A DNA stretch of 19,708 nucleotides. Source: CAYYMX01 sp964473045. GTDB taxonomy: Bacteria > Pseudomonadota > Alphaproteobacteria > Methylaequorales > Methylaequoraceae. Where the stretch lies: assembly GCA_964473045.1 (NCBI GenBank), contig CAYYMX010000018.1, positions 1 through 19,708 of the forward strand, read 5' to 3'. Position 1 is the first letter of the stretch. Every line of letters starts with the position of its first letter. The notes below the pieces were generated by a model. That model was not told the DNA's origin, searched no databases, and saw nothing but the letters and a program-made list of their open reading frames with translations. A program made the translations under genes and the position numbers. Below are positions 14,453 to 19,708 of this stretch, piece after piece.

Positions 14453-15046
14453 ATGATTAACATATTATCATCACTTTTAAAGACTGTAATTAGTGGCTTC
14501 ATATTACTTATATTAATTGTAATTTTTTTATCAAGTTTTTCAGAAATTTCTTATGACTATTCTTATTACACTTTCTTTTTTAGATGGTTACATGTTTTAT
14601 CCGGTATTATGTGGATAGGTTTATTATGGTATTTTAATTTTGTTCAAATCCCCGGAATGCCTATGATACCTGATGATCAAAAACCAGCAATTTCAAAAAT
14701 AATTGCCCCTAGAGCACTTTTTTGGTTCAGATGGGCAGCGTTAGCAACCTTATTAACTGGTCTTACACTTGGATATTTCAACGGTTACTTACATAGTGCA
14801 CTAACACTTAACAGTGAAGATCCTAAATCTTTGATGATTGGTATTGGAATGTGGCTAGGAATTATTATGGCATTTAATGTTTGGGGTATTATTTGGCCCA
14901 ATCAAAAAAAGGCATTGGGTATAATTCAAGTTTCTGCTGATGAAAAAGGAAAATCGGCAAAAACAGCAATGTGTTTTTCAAGAATTAACACTTTGTTATC
15001 AATTCCTATGCTTTATTGTATGGTTGGGGCACAAAATTTATATTAG
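14453..15046 (+). CDS. PuuD-type (urate hydroxylase-like) membrane domain protein
   Basis: A 197-aa integral membrane protein with hydrophobic segments at about 8-28, 43-63, 88-108, 127-148 and 175-193. It matches the N-terminal membrane part of the PuuD/DUF989 family: FRWLHVLSGIMWIGLLWYFNFVQ in outline, FRWAALATLLTGL, and NVWGIIWPNQKK near 142-153, with conserved-looking H47 and H114. PuuD proteins described as urate hydroxylases carry an additional C-terminal cytochrome c domain; here no CxxCH motif follows and the protein ends after the last helix. It may therefore use a separate electron carrier or do something else, and urate oxidation should not be assumed. An AGGAG site supports the start. 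Its stop overlaps the secF stop on the other strand. Confidence 0.78.
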   Translation: MINILSSLLKTVISGFILLILIVIFLSSFSEISYDYSYYTFFFRWLHVLSGIMWIGLLWYFNFVQIPGMPMIPDDQKPAISKIIAPRALFWFRWAALATLLTGLTLGYFNGYLHSALTLNSEDPKSLMIGIGMWLGIIMAFNVWGIIWPNQKKALGIIQVSADEKGKSAKTAMCFSRINTLLSIPMLYCMVGAQNLY

Positions 15047-15933
15047 CTTTTTTTTTCTTGTTGAAATCCAAAAATAATTATTAACGGAGAAGCAATAAAT
15101 ATTGATGAGTAAGTTCCTATTAACACCCCCCAGATCATGGCACTTACAAACCCTTTAACCACCTCTCCTCCAAAATAAAACAGTGCCATTAAGGCTAATA
15201 AAGTGGTTAAAGATGTCATAATTGTTCTAGTCAAAGTTTGATTAATAGAGATATTTAATAAATTAGATAGTTCCATATTTGATTTAATCAAATTTTCTCT
15301 AACTCTATCAAAAACAACAACTGTGTCGTTTATAGAGTAACCAGCAATTGTTAAAATTGCAGCTATAGAAGCTAAATTAAACTCTATTTGTGTAATAGAA
15401 AAAAAACCAATTGTTGAAATCACGTCATGAAATAATGCAAATACAGCCCCCATACCAAATTGCCAACCAGAAAATCTAAACCAAATATAAGCAAACATTG
15501 CAATCAATGAAAAAAGAACAGCTTTGATTCCCATTACTCTGAGCTCCTTACCAACCTTAGGGCCTACAAATTCAATTCTTCTATAATCAATATTTCCAGA
15601 AAGATTATTTTTTATCTGTTCAACCACTTTAACCTGATCAGAATCCCTCCCTGACTTATTTTCCACTCTTATTAAAATATTTGAAGGGTCTCCAAATTCT
15701 TGTATCTCAAAGTTCCCTAGTGATAAACTCTCAATATTTGATCTCAGTTCAGTTAAGTTTGGTTGTTTTTCAAATTGAGCTTCAATCATAATTCCACCCT
15801 TAAAATCAATACCCAAATTTAGATTGTTTTTAAAAAAAGTAAAAAAGGAAGCCACTAATAATATAGTTGAAAAAACAAAAGCAATTTTTCTATACTTAAA
15901 AAAATTAAATTTTAAAATATTTTCTTTGCTCAT
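15043..15933 (-). CDS. secF: Preprotein translocase subunit SecF
   Basis: A 296-aa membrane subunit that works with SecD to drive late steps of Sec-dependent export using the proton-motive force. TM1 is at about 17-35, followed by the periplasmic domain with the family motif GIDFKGGIMIEAQF (41-54). A five-helix RND-like bundle follows from about 133, including GYSINDTVVVFDRVREN (198-214), the conserved TM4/TM5 signature. The length is standard. The start overlaps the secD stop by four bases (15930-15933), as expected for a translationally coupled pair. The gene ends against the PuuD-like gene. Confidence 0.96.
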   Translation of the reverse strand: MSKENILKFNFFKYRKIAFVFSTILLVASFFTFFKNNLNLGIDFKGGIMIEAQFEKQPNLTELRSNIESLSLGNFEIQEFGDPSNILIRVENKSGRDSDQVKVVEQIKNNLSGNIDYRRIEFVGPKVGKELRVMGIKAVLFSLIAMFAYIWFRFSGWQFGMGAVFALFHDVISTIGFFSITQIEFNLASIAAILTIAGYSINDTVVVFDRVRENLIKSNMELSNLLNISINQTLTRTIMTSLTTLLALMALFYFGGEVVKGFVSAMIWGVLIGTYSSIFIASPLIIIFGFQQEKKS

Positions 15934-17504
15934 AGCCTTAAATTTGTAGGTTTAAAATTTAATATCCAGAAACTTACTATCAATTTTGTTAACATTAATG
16001 CTGTAAACATTGAAGCAATTATGCCAACACTTAAAGTAACAGCAAAACCTTTGATAGGACCAGAACCATAGTTAAATAAAAGCAATGCAGCAATTAATGT
16101 TGTAAAATTAGCATCTATAATAGTTTTTAGTGCAAATTTATAACCTAAGTCTATTGAATTCATTATAGACCTTCCTGACTTAAGCTCTTCTCTTATTCGT
16201 TCAAAAACCAAAACATTTGCATCAACAGCCATTCCAATAGTTAAAACTATTCCGGCGATACCAGGCATTGTCAGAGTAGCTTCAATGATACTTAGCATTG
16301 AAATTAGAAGAATTATATTAAAAATAATTGCAATATCTGCTATTAAACCAAAGAACTTATAACGAAAAATCATGAAAAAAATTACGAGTACAAATGAAAT
16401 AAATAGAGCCTTCTTTCCTGCCTCAATTGAATCAATACCTAAACTTGGGCCAACAGTTCTTTCTTCCACAACTTCTATTGGAGCTGGAAGTGAGCCAGCC
16501 CTTAATAAAACGGCTAAATCATTAGCTGCTTCAGGTGAAAAATTTCCAGTAATATTTCCTTGACCACCAGTAATTGGTTCTCTTATCTGTGGAGCACTAA
16601 CTACCCTATTATCTAGAATAATTGCTAATCGCTGATAGGTATTTTCCGTTGTAATCTTAGCAAATTTTTTTGCTCCTTTTTGATCAAATTCAAAGGCAAC
16701 TACATACCTACCCGTCTGTGCATCAACAGTAGCAGCTGCATTATTGAGTCTATCTCCAGTAAGTAAAACTCTTTTTTTTACAACGTATTCTTTCTCGTAG
16801 GCTGTCGGGTCAGCATTAAAAACCTTAAATGTACCTGGAGGCAATTTTCCCCTTTGTGTTGCTAATTCAACTGTAGTAGGATCTAAAAGGTGAAAATTCA
16901 ATTTTGCAGTTCTCCCAATTAATGATTTAACTCTCTCTGGATCTTTAACTCCAGGGAGTTGAACTACAATTCTGTCTTCACCTTGTTTTTGAATTGCGGG
17001 CTCTTTTGTTCCAGACTCATCCACCCTCCTTCTTATTACCTCAATTGATTGATCAATAGTTCTATTTTTAAGGTCAATAAGGTAATTTTCAGAAAACAAT
17101 ACATTAATAGTATTTTCATCTATTACTACATTAATACCTTGATTTATATTCTTTTTAATATTCTCTTTAGCTTTAACCAATTCATCACTATTAGTAATCT
17201 TAACCGTTGCACCAGTAATTTTTGAGCCAAGATTAGAATATTTAATCTTATCTTTCCTCAACGCAGATCTAACTTGATCAACAAGATCATTAGACTTTTC
17301 TTTAATAGTGCTATTTACATCAACTTCTAATAAAAGGTGGGAACCACCTTGCAGATCAAGTCCAAGATTAACTTGTTTTTGAGAAAAAAAACTAGGTAAT
17401 GCAGTAACTTCACTTTTTCCATAGAAGTTTGGAATTAAAAAATAAATACTTAAAAGACAAACAAAAGTTACAAAAGACAATTTCCACTTGCTAATACTTA
17501 ACAT
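15930..17504 (-). CDS. secD: Preprotein translocase subunit SecD
   Basis: A 524-aa partner of SecF in the SecDF translocation motor. TM1 is at about 9-25, then LGLDLQGGSHLLLE (47-60), the P1 domain with RRRVDESGTKEPAIQKQGED (158-177), P1 head and P4 regions to about 360, and a six-helix RND bundle. The TM4 signature GMAVDANVLVFERIREE (424-440) carries D428, in the position of the aspartate needed for proton coupling. An AGGA Shine-Dalgarno overlaps the yajC stop, and only six bases separate the two genes. Length and motifs are typical of alphaproteobacterial SecD. Confidence 0.97.
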   Translation of the reverse strand: MLSISKWKLSFVTFVCLLSIYFLIPNFYGKSEVTALPSFFSQKQVNLGLDLQGGSHLLLEVDVNSTIKEKSNDLVDQVRSALRKDKIKYSNLGSKITGATVKITNSDELVKAKENIKKNINQGINVVIDENTINVLFSENYLIDLKNRTIDQSIEVIRRRVDESGTKEPAIQKQGEDRIVVQLPGVKDPERVKSLIGRTAKLNFHLLDPTTVELATQRGKLPPGTFKVFNADPTAYEKEYVVKKRVLLTGDRLNNAAATVDAQTGRYVVAFEFDQKGAKKFAKITTENTYQRLAIILDNRVVSAPQIREPITGGQGNITGNFSPEAANDLAVLLRAGSLPAPIEVVEERTVGPSLGIDSIEAGKKALFISFVLVIFFMIFRYKFFGLIADIAIIFNIILLISMLSIIEATLTMPGIAGIVLTIGMAVDANVLVFERIREELKSGRSIMNSIDLGYKFALKTIIDANFTTLIAALLLFNYGSGPIKGFAVTLSVGIIASMFTALMLTKLIVSFWILNFKPTNLRL

Positions 17505-17510
17505 CTTATC

Positions 17511-17828
17511 CTATTTTTTTCTGTATACTTCTCTGATAAAAGCTGCTGACCATAGTACCGTAATATTAACATTTTGAGCAATTTCAATCGTCAACTTTTG
17601 TGGAGGAACAGAGTCAGCTTTAACTACTTTTCCTAAAATACCCCCGCTAGTTAGAACTTCATCTCCCCTTTTTATTGACTCTACGAGCTTCTCGCGTTCT
17701 TTCTCCTTTTTTTGGCTTGGTCTCACCACTAAAAAATAAAAAATCATAAAAATTAAAATCAAGGGAATGAATGAAGCAAAGAGACTTGGTTGCTGAACTG
17801 CATTTTGAGCAAAAGCTGGATTTATCAT
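17511..17828 (-). CDS. yajC: SecDF-associated membrane protein YajC
   Basis: A 105-aa single-pass membrane protein of the SecDF-YajC complex. The hydrophobic segment at about 17-35 is followed by the family's RPSQKKEKEREK basic motif and a small cytoplasmic beta domain (KRGDEVLTSGGILGKVVK). It is the first gene of the yajC-secD-secF operon. A clear GAGG Shine-Dalgarno lies four bases before the ATG at 17828. The length is normal and nothing is unusual. Confidence 0.96.
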   Translation of the reverse strand: MINPAFAQNAVQQPSLFASFIPLILIFMIFYFLVVRPSQKKEKEREKLVESIKRGDEVLTSGGILGKVVKADSVPPQKLTIEIAQNVNITVLWSAAFIREVYRKK

Positions 17829-17941
17829 ATAACCTCACAAAAAAATTTATTTACATATAAACATTAAAAAAACAATATATAAATCTAATTTAATAAAGTC
17901 ATGTACAAAATAAGTTATTAATAGAAAGCATCAAGTATAAT
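17829..17941. promoter_or_regulatory. Divergent yajC / DUF815 promoter region
   Basis: 113 A/T-rich bases between two outward-facing genes, which must hold both promoters. TATAAT at 17936-17941 directly abuts the DUF815 ATG and so is too close to be its -10 box. No riboswitch-like or hairpin structure is visible. Confidence 0.4.
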
Positions 17942-18730
17942 ATGAAATTTTCAATAAAAAAAAAAGATTTGAACAAATACCAAAGTTTTATTTTCCTAGA
18001 AAAAATTAAGGAAATCGTACCTTTTGTAATAAAGTCTAAAATTAATATCAATGATCTTTTGGAAATTGATCATCAGAAAGAAGTAATACTAAAAAATACA
18101 AAACTTTTTTTAAGTAATCAGCCAAGTAGTAATATTTTACTCTGGGGTTCAAGAGGAATGGGAAAGTCAACGCTAATTAAGAGTGTCATAGAATTTTACA
18201 ATGCAAAAAAGCAAAATTCATTAAAGTTGTTAGAAATTTCAAATACTAGCTTAAGTTATCTTCCAGAAATAGTTTATTTTTTAAGTAGGGAGAAAAAAAA
18301 AATTATTATTTTTATTGATGATATCGCCCTTGATCAAGATAGAAATTTCAATCTATTTAAAAGTATGGTTGAAGGTAGTCTAATGAGTAATATTGAGAAT
18401 ATTAGATTTTATATAACTTCAAATCTTAGACATTTATCTAGAAAATCATTGGGAAGTGATAAACATATTTCAAATTTAAGTGAAAAGGATTCACTAAATA
18501 ATCTAATTTCTTTATCAGACAGATTTGGATGTTGGATTGGTTTTTATGAATGTAACAAAGAACAGTATCTTAAGATAGTAGATCATTACACTCAAAAATT
18601 TCAGGCGGGTACTAATATAAAAAATATACATGAATTAGCATTGCAATGGTCAATTTCAAAAGGCAACTTTTCTGGAAGAGTTGCTTATCAGTTTATTAAC
18701 AATTTAATGCTAAATTACATTGAAAATTAA
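17942..18730 (+). CDS. DUF815 family AAA-type ATPase
   Basis: A 262-aa soluble P-loop ATPase. Walker A is GSRGMGKS (69-76), Walker B is IIIFIDD (121-127), and the sensor-like block FYITSNLRHL is at 156-165. The family signature LSDRFGCWIGFYECNKEQYL (191-210) is followed by a helical lid. These segments match DUF815 ATPases, which are widespread in alphaproteobacteria and often encoded beside yajC. Their substrate is not established, so no pathway is assigned. Here the gene is divergent from yajC rather than in line with it. The start at 17942 gives the normal short N-terminal helix region. Confidence 0.88.
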   Translation: MKFSIKKKDLNKYQSFIFLEKIKEIVPFVIKSKININDLLEIDHQKEVILKNTKLFLSNQPSSNILLWGSRGMGKSTLIKSVIEFYNAKKQNSLKLLEISNTSLSYLPEIVYFLSREKKKIIIFIDDIALDQDRNFNLFKSMVEGSLMSNIENIRFYITSNLRHLSRKSLGSDKHISNLSEKDSLNNLISLSDRFGCWIGFYECNKEQYLKIVDHYTQKFQAGTNIKNIHELALQWSISKGNFSGRVAYQFINNLMLNYIEN

Positions 18731-18806
18731 CTTAATTCTATTTACTTGATATTGTTGATAACATCGGATCTTTTTATTCAAACATTAGTAGTAGTTAATT
18801 AAAAAT

Positions 18807-19589
18807 TTATGAAAAGAATGAAATAGAAAAAATGTAAATTACAAAAATTACAATTAAAAAAATAGCTACTATATTTGCAGATGAATGATCAAATGATTGG
18901 TTTAGAATATTTTTACGTATAGTCTTTCCATAATTTAATTGTGATGAAAATTTATCTTTAAGGTCTTCATGTTCTTTAAAAAAAGCATTAAGTATTCTTT
19001 TTTCACTGGATGAACCAATTACTTTGACGATTTTATTAAGATAGAGAGCAGGTTCTTTGAGCTTATTTTCTATTAATAGTTTTGCAAGGTTTTTAATGTC
19101 TTTTGATGTGCCAAATTTTTTTTCTAGAAAAGCATCAATAAATGATTCAATGATAAGATCTAATTTGTGAAATTCTTTGGTTTCAAGTAAATAAAACTGA
19201 CACTGAAGTCCTAATCGATGACTATAATTTTCAAGAAGAAGTTGTTTTTTTTCTAGTTCTGGGTAAACAATCATTGCAACTTCCCAGTCATCATCAACAA
19301 AATTCTTATTAAACAATTCATTTTCAAAGAATTCTTCATCTAAAGAAGGTGTGTAATTTTTTTTTTGGTAATTATTTAATTTTTGATCATAGATTTCTTT
19401 TTTGGATTGATCTTTTAGTATTTCATATGCTTCGTTAATTTCAGAAATTTTTCTTTTAAGTAATTTTTTGTCACCTCTAAAAACATCAGGGTGATATAAT
19501 TTAACTAATGCTTTGTATGCAGCTACTATGACTTGATTTTCAGGTTTTGCTTCAAATGATAGTCCTAAAGTATGATAATGATTTTTCAT
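18807..19589 (-). CDS. Tail-anchored J-domain protein
   Basis: A 260-aa protein with an N-terminal J domain (about 3-68). It shows the opening YHTLGLSFEA, the HPD tripeptide at 33-35 that stimulates Hsp70 ATPase activity, and INEAYEILKDQSKKEIYD as helices III-IV. There is no Gly/Phe region, zinc-finger domain or DnaJ C-terminal substrate domain, so it is a class III (type C) co-chaperone. The middle (about 80-235) is helical and unrecognised. A final hydrophobic segment at about 238-260 (IVAIFLIVIFVIYIFSISFF) ends the protein and would anchor it in the inner membrane with the J domain in the cytoplasm. It may recruit DnaK to a membrane client. It lies 18 bases after the gene entering from the right edge. 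Confidence 0.82.
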   Translation of the reverse strand: MKNHYHTLGLSFEAKPENQVIVAAYKALVKLYHPDVFRGDKKLLKRKISEINEAYEILKDQSKKEIYDQKLNNYQKKNYTPSLDEEFFENELFNKNFVDDDWEVAMIVYPELEKKQLLLENYSHRLGLQCQFYLLETKEFHKLDLIIESFIDAFLEKKFGTSKDIKNLAKLLIENKLKEPALYLNKIVKVIGSSSEKRILNAFFKEHEDLKDKFSSQLNYGKTIRKNILNQSFDHSSANIVAIFLIVIFVIYIFSISFFS

Positions 19590-19607
19590 AAAGATATTTA
19601 ATCGTAG

Positions 19608-19708
19608 TCAATCTAGACTAAACTCCTGATTTTTTTTAACCCTTTGAATTGTTAGAAGTTTAGATTTTACTTCTTTAATTTCTTTTTCAAGTGCATCTAC
19701 GATTTTTT
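19608..19708 (-). CDS. 3' end of an unidentified coiled-coil gene
   Basis: The last 32 codons of a gene entering from the right edge end in TGA at 19608-19610. The visible part is a charged heptad-like helix (VDALEKEIKEVKSKLLTIQR) and a short tail KKNQEFSLD. Codon use and the 18-base distance to the J-domain gene suggest one operon. Too little is present to name the family. Confidence 0.6.
   Translation of the reverse strand, partial: KIVDALEKEIKEVKSKLLTIQRVKKNQEFSLD

Noticed and set aside
17936..17941. TATAAT directly before the DUF815 start codon
   Set aside because: A -10 box here would start transcription inside the gene; in DNA this AT-rich the hexamer is expected by chance.
18748..18775. 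Possible terminator: hairpin GATATT/AACATC followed by a T stretch
   Set aside because: Only six pairs with one mismatch, AT-rich, and five bases separate the stem from the T run; too weak to call.

Overview
The window is a stretch of AT-rich, tightly packed bacterial chromosome. Gene order and content point to a streamlined marine-type alphaproteobacterium (SAR11/HIMB59-like style). The evidence is ssb-gyrA divergent from uvrA, yajC-secD-secF with a shrunken squalene/phytoene-synthase-like gene close by, a DUF815 ATPase next to yajC, and a PuuD-type membrane protein. The taxonomic placement is inference; no rRNA or tRNA gene was recognised. Most convergent neighbours have touching or overlapping stop codons, and most co-directional neighbours are a few bases apart.

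Region 1 (1-5314, minus strand) holds, in transcription order, a repetitive coiled-coil protein (four tandem 36-residue units, start unclear), a 768-aa class III nucleotide cyclase with the GAF-GAF-PAS-cyclase-TPR layout of cyanobacterial CyaB1, an HD-type class I-like cyclic-nucleotide phosphodiesterase whose ATG overlaps the cyclase stop, a TolC-family outer-membrane channel, and the start of an unidentified gene. The cyclase and phosphodiesterase form a compact module for making and destroying cyclic nucleotide (most likely cAMP), with small-molecule-binding GAF domains as the likely input. This is the most interesting system in the window.

Region 2 (5315-7504) is a cluster of small, mostly unrecognised genes on both strands. 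It contains a secreted DUF192 protein, an 82-aa protein, a two-gene plus-strand pair, a membrane-anchored protein whose C-terminal module is a paralogue of the first gene of that pair, a lysine-rich 130-aa protein and a 71-aa protein after gyrA. The two divergent promoter regions share the 10-mer ATACTATATA. One of them carries it in both arms of a perfect 16-bp inverted repeat.

Region 3 (7497-13534) is housekeeping DNA metabolism: gyrA and ssb on the minus strand, uvrA on the plus strand. Region 4 (13531-19708) holds a small two-TM protein, the degenerate phytoene-synthase-like gene, the PuuD-like membrane domain, secF-secD-yajC for preprotein translocation, a divergent DUF815 ATPase, a tail-anchored J-domain protein, and the end of another coiled-coil gene entering from the right edge.
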